Made by a program: the position numbers and the translations under genes
From: Cuscuta epithymum
Lineage: Eukaryota > Streptophyta > Magnoliopsida > Solanales > Convolvulaceae
Direction of reading: 5' to 3'
DNA: 64,000 nucleotides
Assembly: GCA_945859915.1 (NCBI GenBank)
Contig: CAMAPF010000048.1
Span: 806,001-870,000, forward strand
The notes under the pieces: generated by a model
Seen by the model: only the letters and a program-made list of their open reading frames with translations
The model's database searches: none
What the model was told of the DNA's origin: nothing
Shown here: one piece after another, positions 10,306-22,149 of the stretch
Position numbering within the stretch: the first letter of the stretch is position 1
Layout of the letters: each line of letters opens with the position of its first letter

Positions 10306-11697
10306 ATGGATTACTCAAGTGAACACTTTAATTCTCAACCACCATATCACTATCCATACTATGAACAACAATCTTTTCAAAATAATCAAAATGAAGGATA
10401 CTATGGACAAGGTTATGAGGATAACAATCAATGGTGCGAAAATCCACCTTTGGGGTATGGAGATTACCAATTTCAAGATAATTATTTCCACCAAGGGCAA
10501 GACTTTGAAGGCTGTGATGATTTCTCCTATCAAGGTAATTATCATGATGATTTTAATTATCATGAAAATTACCAAGAAAGGCTAGAAAATCATTACACCA
10601 GCACAAACGAGTACTCCTACGAGGGTGACTCTGGAATTTCACCTTATCCTCAACACGAGCTCGAAGAGTTAAAATCATCCTTACTCGATTTTGTGGAAGA
10701 ATTAAAAAGGGCAAGGATTGAACTAGCATCTCGTGACCAAAGTATCAAAGAATTGTTTGAACAAATCAATTATGGCAATGAGCACAAGGTTCAAGAGGAG
10801 ACATACGAGGGAGGTGCTAAATCTGAGGAGGAGGCTGCGGTAACCATGGTCGAGATGGTTGAAACTCTTCTCACCCCTATTTCTTTTGAGCCTCTCATTG
10901 CTACTGAGAGAGAGCCTATCCTCGTAGAACTTAGTCCTGAAGAGCCCCATATGAAAGTGCCCAATGAGGTTGATGAAGAAACCATAGATGATGAGATACT
11001 TTGTGACAAGGAACCTACCCTACCATCTATGGTTGACCTCTCATTTAAAGAGTCCCTCAAAGATAGTCTTGGTGAAGATTTTGATCCGACACAAGCCCAA
11101 GCGCTTGTTGAAATAGTTGATGAAACTTGTGATGTGAAGGAAACAATGTCCGATGATGCCTTCTTTGATTCTTTACTTGATCATGATGAGCATTGTTGTG
11201 CTAGGCAAAGATCTGTTTGCCTAGGTGATATTTGTGGGGGTTGTGAGTTAGGAAGTTGGGATGCATTCTTAGAGAGTGACACAGAGTCTAAACTTTGTGA
11301 TTTTCATGTTGAGGGCATAGATGAAGAAGATAAAACCCATCAAGAGGAGTATGCAATCTTTATTCAAGTTGTTTCTACCTTGAAGGCTCTTTATGAGCAG
11401 TTGGAGACACCAGAGGCACCTGATCCTGAAATACTTGTTGATTATACTAATGAGAGTGATGCAGGATATGTGCTAATTTCTTGTTCGAACGATGTGTTCT
11501 TTGAAGATTATATCACATTTTGGTGGTCACGAGAGTTCGAGGGTCTGCGCCATCTGACGGCATACCTGGAGGATAAGGTGGAGGCACTAATGATGAGTGC
11601 TCCACAACTGACATGCATAGCTGAGAGTTCTCTCTCAAACGTCAAGCTAGTGACGTTAAAGAAGCGCTTCTTGGGAGGCAACCCATGTTTTTCATAA
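10306..11697 (+). CDS. Intact acidic ORF of the non-autonomous retrotransposon (463 aa)
   Basis: The frame starts at the first ATG after the primer site and stays open for 464 codons. Residues 1-110 are rich in Tyr, Asn, Gln, Asp and Glu (low complexity, likely disordered). Residues about 115-165 are Leu/Glu/Lys-rich and look like a coiled coil (HELEELKSSLLDFVEELKRA). The rest is strongly acidic with several Cys residues near 297-315, and the end is LKKRFLGGNPCFS. I see no zinc knuckle, protease or polymerase motif. Proteins like this occur in pol-less relatives of Athila/Tat elements and may be a diverged gag or an accessory protein, but the function is unknown. The intact frame in an element with nearly identical LTRs suggests selection or very recent insertion. 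Confidence 0.7.
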   Translation: MDYSSEHFNSQPPYHYPYYEQQSFQNNQNEGYYGQGYEDNNQWCENPPLGYGDYQFQDNYFHQGQDFEGCDDFSYQGNYHDDFNYHENYQERLENHYTSTNEYSYEGDSGISPYPQHELEELKSSLLDFVEELKRARIELASRDQSIKELFEQINYGNEHKVQEETYEGGAKSEEEAAVTMVEMVETLLTPISFEPLIATEREPILVELSPEEPHMKVPNEVDEETIDDEILCDKEPTLPSMVDLSFKESLKDSLGEDFDPTQAQALVEIVDETCDVKETMSDDAFFDSLLDHDEHCCARQRSVCLGDICGGCELGSWDAFLESDTESKLCDFHVEGIDEEDKTHQEEYAIFIQVVSTLKALYEQLETPEAPDPEILVDYTNESDAGYVLISCSNDVFFEDYITFWWSREFEGLRHLTAYLEDKVEALMMSAPQLTCIAESSLSNVKLVTLKKRFLGGNPCFS

Positions 11698-12746
11698 AAT
11701 TGTTTGTTTGTTTTGTGTGTTTGCAGGGTGTGCTTCAATGTTGATGAAATAAGAGTTTGGCTTAGGCCTTACGGGAGGACACGGGTGATGCTTAGTTTTC
11801 TTCCTTAACATTTTATTGTGTTTGTTTGTTTATTCAAGTTGGACATTGTGCTGCTCTTTTGACTTAAATGCTCTTACAAACTGACTATGAATGATGTAAA
11901 GATTTTTTATTCCTGTTTCATTATTCCTCTTCACAAAATCTTTTCAAAACTCAAGTGTGAGGAAAGAACCAGAAAAAAAAACGTGTCTTTATTTCAAGGT
12001 TTTGTGCCTTAAAAGAAGACCTCGAGGGCGAGGTCTAGCTCAAGTGTGAGGAGGTTGTGTTTTACACTCAAAAGTTAAAAACTTATTTTAGAACAATCTT
12101 TTTACTATTTTTGACATGAAACATTAATTTCTCAATTTGTTATCAATCGCATAAATAGTTTAGATAATCACCCTTATTATATGAATTTACTTTTATTATT
12201 ATTTTTGAAAACTTAAAATTGTTATGGGTTTTTGGTTGCGAATGTAAAGGTCCGAATTTGTTTTAATTGGACATTCATTTTATTCATCAAAAAAAAAAAA
12301 TATTACTATTAATAAACCTCTTCAAAACTCATTGTTATAGGACAATTCCATCTCCGAAAAGGGGCTCTGTTTCATTCGTTAATCACAGTCTGTGAGAATG
12401 AAATATGCATTTACCATGGGATAACACCGCCAACAAGAGAGAAAAAGAGAAAAAAAAAATGGTGAACAAGATGAATGTCCAAATTAGAATAATGAAAACC
12501 TTGGGATAAGGAATTGATTGGTGGTTTAACATAATAAATAGTTTTTCTTAAGTAATACTAATTTTAAATTCTTGTATTTTGGGTGATTTTTCTAAAATGT
12601 TTAAAGATTGAGAATAAAAGAAGCGGTTTTTGTTTCTACTTCTTTAAAATAGCGACTAGATTGTAATACAGTTAGGCTTTACCATTTGAGTGTGTTTACA
12701 ACTAATTCGTCGCTTGAGGACAAGCAACGCTTAAGTGTGAGGAGAT
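11698..12746 (+). other. 3' untranslated interior of the non-autonomous element
   Basis: No coding signal. The motif aagtgtgagga occurs three times (about 11955, 12041 and 12733). The last copy directly abuts the right LTR and is the polypurine tract; the others look like duplicated tract-like sites. Poly(A) and AT runs fill the remainder. Confidence 0.6.
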
Positions 12747-15105
12747 TGATAAGTCCATTTTTTGTACTTATTTTTCTTATCAAATTTAAGCAATTTTTGA
12801 ATGAAAATAGAAAGAAAAGACACATTTTATATATTTTGGTTCAAGTTTCATGAAATCAGGTAAAAATCACATCCATAATATGTTTAGCGGGATTTCGGGT
12901 CAATTGAGCACAAAATGAGCCAATATGGGCAACAAATGATATCATACCGAAAGAAGGAAACATTATTTCAAAGTGGTCCAGAAGACAATATTGAAGAGCA
13001 CAAAACAAGGAACAACCCGGACAAATAATCTCACAGGTGGCCGAACAGGCGGCCAAAATGGAGGCCTTCGCGGCCGCCTACGGTATTTTTGGAAAGTCAA
13101 CCTTTGACTTTGACTGAATTTGGAAAAGACCGTAGGCCGCCGACACTGGACAGAAGGCGGCCGCCTACGGTGGCCGCCTGCGGCACAAGGGGACGAAACC
13201 AACCACCGGTCGGCCAGACAGGACGGCAGGCGGCCAGACAGGACGGCAGGCGGCCGCCTGCTGGACCGCCTGCGGCGGCCGGGATCCGCCGGGATCCGCC
13301 GCGATCCGATTTGCCAACGAAAAGACGGTAGGCGGCCAGTTTTGATGGAAGGCGGCCGCCCTCTGTGGCCGCCTACGGCTGACGGAGACCGGCCACGACG
13401 TGTTGCCGGTGACTTGACGGCAGGCGGCCAGATGCTGCCGGAAGGCGGCCGCCTGCTTGGGCGCCTTCGGTGAAATTTCTGCTATAAATAGCAGGCTTTT
13501 TCCCCATCTCAAACACACCAATTTCAAGCCCAAATCAGATCAAAAAGGACGTCTTCCTCCTCCTCAAAGCTCGGATTTCCACCATTGTTGCACCTTCAAC
13601 TTCAATCATTCATATCTTTCTCATTTTAGCTCCAAATTGTGAGTCCTTTATATGTATTTTCATCCTTTCAATGAGTAGAATCTGAATCTGTACTTAGTTT
13701 TTTTCTATCTGTGCTTCTAAAATTTTCAGAAAATTATTCCACTATTTCGCATTTTCTTCTTAAATTTGAATAAAATAGTTGTTGACATTAAATCCATTCC
13801 AATTAATTATATAGTTGTTTACTAGCCTCAAGGTAGTTATTTATCAAAACAAAGTTAATTTTTACGAAGTAGAAGTAAATTTTAATTAATTCCGGCATTT
13901 AGTTGTTATTATTGCATAAATTAAATTAAATACTCAAAAAGGAAAAAAAATTAGTTTCTGTCCTAATTCTAGTTTAATTCACAGTAATATCACTCCCAGT
14001 AGTCAATATAAAATTTAGAACGAATTTAAAATAATTTTAGTTGCTTTTTGCATTTTCTAGTTAAATTTGGGAAAATTATCAATTAGTTGTTAAAATTGGA
14101 TTTTAGGTTCAAAAATTCGTGAAAAATTCCAGAAAGTTATACTTCAGTTTCTACAAGTTTATTGTTCCAGAATATAAGTTTTGCTATCATCCATGTTTAA
14201 TTCCTTGATAATGTTGAATATATTCATTATATTGTTAGTTGTTAAAATGATCTTTATTAGCTAAATTTGTTTTGGGCATGAATTGACTGAAGGAATATGG
14301 ATTGACTTGTTGACCAAAAAACTTAGGGATTAAAATTAATAATGGGGACTAGTTGTTTGAAATGATGAAATAGTAATTAATAATTGTTAGCCATATTCAT
14401 TAATTAAATTCTTGGAAAATTATCTCTAACTTGTCTATGAGATTAGAAAATAATTTAAGCCAACCATATTCGAGCACATTAATAAGGCCTAGAAATAGGA
14501 TAATTTAATGAAAGGGATTTACATCTTGTCTATGAGAGATAAATTCAATTGCTTAAATAATGAGTTTAACTAGTTAATGAATTTGGCTATTTTTATTAAT
14601 TAAAATATTGGAGAATTATTTCTACCTTGTCTATGAGGTTAGAATTTAATTCAAGCCAACCATTTTGAACACATTAATGACACCTAGAAATAGGATAAAT
14701 TAATGAAAATAGTTTCTATTCTTGTCTATGAGGAAAGAAATTATTAGTCCACTTTTAGTTTTAATTTCCCTAATTATTAGGTCCAAGAATATATCCATTT
14801 CTAATTACTCAATTCATTGCCCTTATTTTCATCAATCCATTTAAGTTTAATATTATATTTTTTCCTTTAGTCTATTTTTGAGCCATCATTAGTATTTGCA
14901 CAATTTAATTTACTTTCTTTTCCAAAAAGTAGTTTAGAAAATCAATCAAAAGTTTTAATTTGGAAAGCTTCCAATAATTTGCGATAACCTGTGACTGGAC
15001 TTGAAATCAAGAAGCTCCTCCGCCATTCCTCGAGAGACACGATACTCGGGGAAAAACCGAAAGGTTAGACTCCGTTTTACTACAACGCCGCGAAAGCGGT
15101 TATTA
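12747..15105 (+). repeat. Right (3') LTR of the large non-autonomous element
   Basis: Colinear with 7779-10177, with about nine single-base differences and two instead of four copies of the 20-bp repeat (13209-13248). TATA box at 13482-13491. It ends ggttatta immediately before the second gacta. Confidence 0.92.
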
Positions 15106-15110
15106 GACTA

Positions 15111-16573
15111 TCATGCTCAGAGGAATCCGAATCATGCATAATAGTTTCATCATTAATAACAGGATCAACAGATAAAGGACTAGCAGCAACAGGGACAGAT
15201 TCCACCTCACTAGGAGTACTATCAGACCTAGACTCGGGATTAGAAACAGACTTGGTCAAGCAAGGAAAATCAGTTTCATTAAACACCACATTTCTGCTAA
15301 GGACCACCTTAAAGCCTACCTGGTTCCTATCCCATAACCTGTAACCCTTTACCCCCTCTGGATAACCTAGGAAGACACATTTCTTAGACTTAGGATCCAA
15401 CTTATCAACCTGTTGATGTGCATACGCTGCACAACCAAACACCCGAAGGTTAGACAGATCAAGAGGCATACCGGTAAAGACGGCTTCAGGACACTTACCA
15501 CCAAGAGGGACAGACGGGGACCTATTAACCAAATAGGCAGCAGTGGTAACTGCTTCACCCCAGAATTTCTTAGACAAACCAGCGGTAGCTAACATGCTTC
15601 TAACCTTATCCAACAGAGACCTATTCATTCTCTCTGCTATCCCATTCTGTTGGGGAGTATAAGGCACAGTTTTGTGCCTTCTTATCCCACAATCCACACA
15701 CAGCTTATCCATCTCCTTATTACAGAACTTTAACCCGTTATCGGTCCTAAGGGTTTTAACCTTCATGCCAGTCTGGTTTTCAACTAGGGTTTTCCACTCC
15801 CTAAACCTCACAAACACATCGGACTTGTGTTCTAAAAGGCAAACCCACACCTTCCTAGAAAAGTCATCGATAATAGAAAGGAAATATTTCCTACCCTCGT
15901 GGGTAGGAACACTGACAGGACCCCAAACATCGGCATGAACATATTCAAGCACATACGAACACTTAGACAGATTAGGGTAGGAGGAAGGAGGGAAGCTGAC
16001 TCTATGCTGCTTGCCTAACACACATGATTCACAGAAAGGCACAGAAGTCACAGAGTCCTTACCAAAATAACCAGCCCTACGCATGACATCTAAACCCTTA
16101 TTCCTCATATGTCTTAGCCTATTATGCCACAAAGAGGTCTTATCAGAACATACAACATTCACGGAATCAGCAAAAGGTTTAGCATGACACACATAAAGGT
16201 TATTCACCTTCTCAGCTTTAAATAACACAAGAGAATTTTTCAAGATTTTCATGCAACCATTCCCCCACTTTCCCTGTAAACCACTACTCTCCAAAGCAGC
16301 AATAGATAACAAGTTATGACACAAATCAAGGACATGCCTCACATTCTTAATGGTAAACACAGAGCCACAAGAAAACTTCAGACATATATCACCAACACCA
16401 AGCACATTGCATCTCTTATTATCAGCTAAGGAAACATAGCCACTATCACATAATTCATATGTAGAAAACAAATCTCTAAAGAGGGACATGTGATAGGTAC
16501 AACCAGACTCAATCAACCATTCATGCTCAGACAGGGAATTTCTCACAGAATTAACATGGTCACAAACCATCAA
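15111..16573 (-). pseudogene. Copia pol, protease and integrase part
   Basis: The minus-strand frame has a protease-like motif WLIESGCTYHM near its start; copia proteases normally have DSG, so the catalytic Asp appears changed to Glu. It continues with the integrase zinc-binding region (WHNRLRHM then CESCVLGKQ) and the catalytic core: HADVWGP, LRTDNG and GIAERMNR supply the D, D and E residues. It ends in an acidic linker cut at 15111 by the large insertion; the RT half resumes at 7778. Integrase would insert the cDNA into the chromosome. The frame is open here, but the element is broken elsewhere. Confidence 0.9.
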
Positions 16574-17389
16574 AATGTCACCACAAGGTCACATCTATCA
16601 ACAGCTACACTAGCATGTTCGGTCTTCTTAGGGTTAAGGCAATCCTTAATGAAATGGCTAGCGTTACCACAATTGTAACACACTCTCTTCCTAGATTTGC
16701 TCCTCTTCCTCCCAGGCTGACTAGTGTTCTTACCTTGACTATTTTGCTTAGAGTTCTTAGACCTACCCTTAGATCTACCTCTAACAAACATAGCCTCACC
16801 GGAGTCCCTGGACTGACTAGTACTACCCCTAGCATGCTTCAGGTCTAATTCCTTACTCCTTAACACATTCACAACAATGTCTATGAAATCTCATCCCTAC
16901 CATACTTAATAGCGGACTTAACATCATTATAAGAGTCAGGAATGGCATTAAGTAACACTATGGGAGTATAATCGTCTATGTGTTTATCACCTGCCTGTTT
17001 GATATTCTGTATCAGTTTATTAAACACATCCAGGTTCTCATCTATATCCTTAGTCAGGTCAAGAGTAAACCTAAAAAATTTCTCTAGTAAAAACAACTTC
17101 CCGGGCAAAGAGGTATCAGTATAGAGACTATCCAATTTCTCCCACAACTCCTTAGCAGACTCAAGAATTCCCACTTTCCTAAGCACAGAATCAGACAGAT
17201 TCAAGTAAATAGTAGAACAAGCAGTTTCGTTCATTTCAATTTTCTTTGCCTTATCTTCTGATTCAAGGAAAATACCAGTGACAGCTCTGAAAACTTTTTG
17301 CTGTATTAAAACACACTTATTTTCTGTTTCCAAATATCAAAGTCCGTTTTTCCATTAAATGGAAGCATACCATACTGATTAGCAACCAT
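16574..17389 (-). pseudogene. Copia gag, frameshifted
   Basis: The probable start codon is at 17389 (MVANQYGMLPFNG). The reading frame shifts near 17316 into a copia gag domain (VLIQQKVFRAVTG through NAIPDSYNDVKSAIKYG). It shifts again near 16878 into a basic region and a CCHC zinc knuckle (CYNCGNASHFIKDC), and once more near 16572 before protease. Intact gag would form the virus-like particle. Three frameshifts show it is dead. Confidence 0.88.
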
Positions 17390-18428
17390 GGTATCAACCA
17401 CAAAACCACACAAAGTTAAACACACAAATTTGGACAGAAAATAAGTCAACCCGGGCTATAAAGTATACACTTTAATAACCCGGGCAGCATGCAACACATA
17501 GCAATCATGGACAGTTTGGCACCTAAAACAATTCCGGGAAGCAATTAGAATTAATTAATTCTACCCCTAACACCTAATAAACCACCCCTACGCACAAGAA
17601 TTGAATAAACAACACTAAGCAATTCAATTTAACGCACTAAAACAATCTACCACAAAGGAGAGGGTTTAGAACGTACCTGGGGGTTGGCGGCCGGGATTAA
17701 ATCAACCGGCGGCCCGCGGGGAGGGGGAATAAATTAAATCCGGAATACTATAAATAGGAAGTTTATCGGAAACTTACCTTCGCAAAACCCTAGGAGAGCG
17801 TTTCGACCTTACCTACCCAAGTAAAAATTGGGATTTTCTGTCTAGGTTGAGTGTCGTTGACCGGCGTTGACCAGCGTTGACGGGCAGTTGACTGCTTCCA
17901 GGTCCAGGTCCAGTCTCCAGCCCATGTCTAGCAACCCAGCTCCAGCCCAAGTCCAGCAACCAAGCTCCAGCCCAGTCCAAAACAGCAACCCTGCTCCCAG
18001 CTCCAGTCTAAGACAGCAGCCCAGGTCCAGAAACAGTCCAAGAGTCCAGAAGCCTCAATCAGACTGCTCCAGCAGTCTAGAAGCCCAAAGGTTTTGTCCC
18101 TGTCTTCTGCTATCAGCGTCCATGAGTCCAAGGGCCAGCAACCAGATTGATGGTCTGCTACAGGCCTTTGCCAACTAACGGAGGTGGTGACTCCGACTGA
18201 CTCCGACGTGCCCAGCAACGAGTGACCATTGTCAGTGACGCTCAGGCAATGGCGGGGCTTCAACTTCTGGCGAGCTTGATTTCAGGAAGCAGAGACCACC
18301 GTAGAAGGTCAGCGAGCTCGTGTGAATGACCAGGCAACTTCAGGGACCTTCGGCGAGCTCCAATCGACAGAGGGTAGCATACGGCGGCGGCGTATGGCGG
18401 CAGATGATGGAACCCGCTCTGAAACCAC
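17390..18428 (-). other. Copia 5' leader with primer binding site
   Basis: Untranslated region between the 5' LTR and gag. Next to the LTR, the minus strand reads tggtttcagagcggg (about 18413-18427), close to the initiator-Met tRNA site tggtatcagagc. Around 17885-18080 there is a degenerate repeat of ccagc/tccag motifs that opens long frames on both strands without coding meaning. Confidence 0.7.
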
Positions 18429-18872
18429 TGTTGGGATCGTATTCCGTCTCCGGCTCGAGTCTTTTACACAAGACTCACATACACCACACTAGGGATAATG
18501 ACCAATTCACCACCAAGCTTTTTCTCTACCACTAAGTAACCTCTCTTACACTCTCACACAAAGGAAAAGAAGAAGAAGTAGAGCACTGCTCTCTAGGGAA
18601 TACTCACGCAGGCTGCTCTCAAAATGGAGAAGCAAGAGGACTACTAATAGGCTGCCAAGCAAGCTGGAAGTCACGGGTGAGGCAAACAAAGGACACTCAC
18701 GGGCTACTCAAACAAAGGGTGCAACGGACAACAGCAAAAGGGGCCACCCATTAGATAAGTCAAATAGCCAATAAGAGAGGTAAAATAAGGTATAGCTTAG
18801 TGGGAGTAAAAATAGGGTATAAGTCAATAATAAAGTGGAGTGGAGGCCTTGGTAGGACCAATACCTCCAACA
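18429..18872 (-). repeat. Copia 5' LTR
   Basis: 444 bp, full-length match to 5396-5836. It starts tgttgggatcg and ends cctccaaca, followed by gaagg. Confidence 0.92.
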
Positions 18873-18877
18873 GAAGG

Positions 18878-20213
18878 GTTAATGTGCATTTCTTTAGATA
18901 TGAAAGGTATGGGTATGAACTCCTTTGGATGTGAGATGTGGCAGTAAAATGTTCAACTTAACTCGATATACAAACTCATTTTTTTTGTATTAATTTAGTC
19001 ACTTAGCTTTATCAAGCTCAAGCATGTAAGTTCGTATGACTTTAGGATTAGTTGGTGTGTGTTTAGGAGTGCTTAAAAGCAAATGACACAAAGATTTATC
19101 TTGGTCCAAAGGTGGTGTAATCCTCCTACATCCAGTCCCACCCTATAGATGGATTTCCACTAAGCAATTCTACCCAATACACTTAGTGTTCAATCTAGCC
19201 TTGATCACATGCCTAGATTGTCAGGTTTTCACAAGGAGCACAAGTGTACAACATCACTCCAAGTTACTCCATTGTATAGGTGTTTAACTAATGAACCAGG
19301 GCGATTCAAGAGTTACTCATTCCTATTCTACACACAATTTAGATTTGTTCGCAAAGCCTTGTAAAGGTGTTACTCAGCTTGATTTTGAAAGAAATCCAAA
19401 CCTTCAACTATGCTAAGCTCTAAAGATATTTCATTGAGTATTCTAACTAAGAGCTTAGAGAAATGTGATTGAGCTTAGATCCAAGTTATATATTATTACT
19501 TTCTCTTTGCTTGATCTTTGTATAAGCTTATGTAGTATGCTCTAGCTCTCTACTTTTTCTACTTCACACTTCCTTTGTATTTATAGATAAATGGTGTTGA
19601 ATATCTCCCGTTGGTTGAGAAGATTCAATCTTGACCGTTGATTGATCTATTTGATTGTTAGAGCATAAGCATGTTCTCTTTATGTCTTCAATAGGCGTGT
19701 CCTTTGTCCTTTTTGTTCATACGTGTGCCCATTCAGGCTTTGCTTGATTTAATGGATATGGTTTTACTCTTAATAATTTACACCGTATTTTCACATTGAT
19801 TTAGAGACAAGTTCATCAGCCGTCATTTATTGCTTTTGTTGTACATGAGTCCCATTGAGAATAATGTGACTTTGTTTCTGTCAATATTACTCTAGTCTTT
19901 CAAAATAATATGTAAAGGCAGATCCAAGGTCTGAAGCAATAAAAGTTGTTTACCATTCCTTTATTTAATTTTTAATGTCTTCAGTTCACTGTGGGTCCCA
20001 TAGGTTATGTTCTTGTGAGTTCGACTCTGCTACTAGAATAGAATTTGTAGATAAAAGTCTAAGTATCAATTTAGTGTTAACAGCCGACTCAAATTCCGTG
20101 TTGTAATTAACAGCCTGCTAATTTGATACTCAATAACAGCCTGCTTTTAAGTTGTCAGTGGAGGGTTTCAGTAGGCTCTTTTTTTTAGCGTACCTTCGTC
20201 TTTTTTCTTTTTC
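18878..20213. other. Intergenic DNA, possible LTR remnant
   Basis: No gene or open frame of interest. The part to about 19820 may be the right half of the older LTR-like sequence split by the copia element. The trinucleotide-like phrase aacagcctgct recurs three times at 20080-20145. Beyond that nothing is recognisable. Confidence 0.3.
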
Positions 20214-20221
20214 TTTTTTTT

Positions 20222-20583
20222 GGAAAAATTGAAAACAATAATCTCAACTATTGCTGGTCCGCTGAAAATAATCCCAACTATTGATTATTTTTGTATAATC
20301 CCAACTATATAGACTATCTGCCAATAATGGTCCATGACCATATATTACCTTTATAAAAAGTGAATTTTAAATAGAAATTAAGCGTAAAAATTAAAAGTTG
20401 AGATTATTTATAGGGATTACTTGTTATATCTCATCTCATCCACTTTAGAAACTACAAGAATTTATTCATAGGTACCATTATTGGCGGAAGGTCCCTAAAG
20501 TTGGGATTATTCTGTAATAATCAATAGTTGGGATTATTATGAGCGGACCGCCAATAGTTGGGATTATTACTATCAATTTTTCC
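20222..20583. mobile_element. Mutator-like MITE, copy 1 (362 bp)
   Basis: Long inverted ends (ggaaaaattgaaaacaataa at the left, complement at the right) carry internal repeats of aataatcccaactattg. It is flanked by runs of T that hide the duplication. The second copy, in the opposite orientation at 31052-31412, has an exact 9-bp duplication. Confidence 0.8.
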
Positions 20584-20591
20584 TTTTTTTT

Positions 20592-21957
20592 GGTACATTC
20601 TCTTCTCTTCGTAGTACTCTTCTTTTCACTTTTCATTTTTATGAGTATTTCTCTTTTTCAATTGAAAGCACCAAATAATGCAGAGTATTTCAATCCAAGG
20701 GTTATAGTCTAATACAAATGCATCATTAAAATTGTTAAGAGAATTTTATTGTGATTAAGTCTAATTATGATATTTATTCTCTATAAATATATCTGTCAGG
20801 GCTACCATTATGGTTAAGCTTGGTAATTATTCTGACATGGTATTAAGAGCCATTCTTTCCTTACCCTAATTTTTTCGTCCATATGACGTCCTCTGCTTCT
20901 ACGATTTCTTCCACCGCAGAGGCCTTCTCTGCCGCAGGTACGGGATCCATGTCGGCGCCGGTGTCCACATCCGCTGCTGCGACAACTGTTCCAGGCTCCG
21001 TCGACACCACACATGATGTTTCCGCATGCCCCTCTTCTCTCTCGGCCTCCATCCTCACCCCGGCAGTGATTTCGGAAATCCCAAATTTTCAGCCGCTAAC
21101 CAATGCCCTGTCTTCCTCCGATGGCGTCTGGGTACCACCGGTGTTCCACTGGTCTCCTACCCGACAAGCAGTTCGAACACGCACAACATCAATATTCTCC
21201 GCCAATTCGCCCGCAGCCCCCCCCCCCCCCCCCCCCTTCTTCTCCAACGGTGGGGGCCCTTCGGCTCCGTATGTTGACAACTTCGGCTCCAGCTTTTCAT
21301 GTCCAACTTTTGCTGGTGCTCCGGGTATTGGCCTTCTGCCGTCTAGTGCTCCTCTTGGTCCGATTGGGTCCAAACTTGCTGCCATCAATTCTCCAGGTTT
21401 ATCTCTGTCTGAATTAGTTAAAAACATTGGTTTTTCGGCACTAAATATTACCAACATTGTTACCACAAAAGTGGCTGTTGTTGAGGATTATTTGACATGG
21501 CGTACCCAATTTGAATCGTTTATGGTGTCGAATGGTTTTTTTGGGTATTTTAGATGGTTCCATTCTTGCTCCCCCTCCATATATCTATGATGCATATCAT
21601 CTTGGGACTATAAATCCTGATTATTATAATTGGTTAAAACTGGATCAAACTGTACGTTCTTGGTTGTTTGCTACATTGTCTCGAGATGTGTTAATTGAGG
21701 TGCGTGAATTAAAGAATGCGTTTGCTATTTGGAACCGATTGGAATCACACTTTATGTCTGCTAGTCTTTCTCGTTCCACGGAGCTGAAACGCCAACTTAC
21801 TCATTCTAAAAAGCGCTCAAATCAGTCCATGGAACACTATCTTCGTGATATTAAAGATATTGCTGATCGGCTTGCTGCAATAAATGCTCCTGTGTCTAAA
21901 AGTGAGTTGTTTTAGTATATTTTGTCAGTATATGGTTAAGTCTGGTAATTATTCTCA
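20592..21957 (+). mobile_element. Copia element remnant with fused LTR tail
   Basis: The probable 5' LTR end (ggtaattattctgaca, near 20835) is followed by a tRNA-Met-type primer site tggtattaagagcc (20837-20850) and a gag region. At 21915 gag stops abruptly and runs into a second, diverged copy of the LTR end (ggttaagtctggtaattatt to about 21957). The pol region is therefore deleted and the 3' LTR tail is joined directly to gag. The LTR start was not identified. Confidence 0.65.
20883..21915 (+). pseudogene. Copia gag, truncated and frameshifted
   Basis: From the ATG at 20883 a Ser/Ala/Pro-rich N-terminus leads to a copia gag core (VVEDYLTWRTQFESFMVSNG). The frame shifts near 21540 into LGILDGSILAPPP and continues through WNRLESHFMSASLSR and YLRDIKDIADRLAAIN before stopping where the LTR tail begins. 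It lacks the zinc knuckle and all of pol. A run of 20 C residues (21217-21236) lies in the Pro-rich part. Confidence 0.8.
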
Positions 21958-22149
21958 CACCCCCCAATAGTAATTTATATATAAATATTTACTCTATATA
22001 ATTTATGAAAATATGTTGATGTTTTATCTTTGGCCCCGACAATATAATATTTCCAAGCCCACTCCCTAACATTACATTTTTTACCCTGCCATTGATGTAA
22101 CTATGTAACATCGATCAATATATATGATACGTAGTAATACGGAGCAATC

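Larger units (their letters stand above)
7779..15105 (+). mobile_element. Large non-autonomous LTR retrotransposon (LARD-like, gypsy-type primer site)
   Basis: Direct LTRs at 7779-10177 (2399 bp) and 12747-15105 (2359 bp) are flanked by the 5-bp duplication gacta (7774-7778 and 15106-15110). The 2.57-kb interior has a primer site complementary to tRNA-Asp at 10180-10197, a single intact ORF (10306-11697) and a purine tract before the right LTR (gtgaggagat). It has no RT, RNase H or integrase. I count about nine substitutions between the LTRs plus one 40-bp length difference, so it is young. The tRNA-Asp primer site suggests descent from Athila/Tat-type Ty3/gypsy elements (inference). Confidence 0.92.
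5396..18872 (-). mobile_element. Ty1/copia LTR retrotransposon, decayed, with nested insertion
   Basis: Two LTRs (5396-5836 and 18429-18872) start TG and end CA and are flanked by the same 5-bp duplication, gaagg, at 5391-5395 and 18873-18877. Coding on the minus strand runs gag, protease, integrase, RT, RNase H, which is the copia order. The two LTRs differ at roughly 20 positions by eye (around 5%), so this insertion is much older than the element at 7779-15105 that sits in its pol. Several frameshifts make it non-functional. Without the guest the element is about 6.1 kb. Confidence 0.93.

Noticed and set aside
17867..18263. Ser/Pro/Gln-rich frame and its antisense partner
   Set aside because: They sit in the untranslated leader of the copia element, on a degenerate ccag repeat; the plus-strand frame opposes element orientation.
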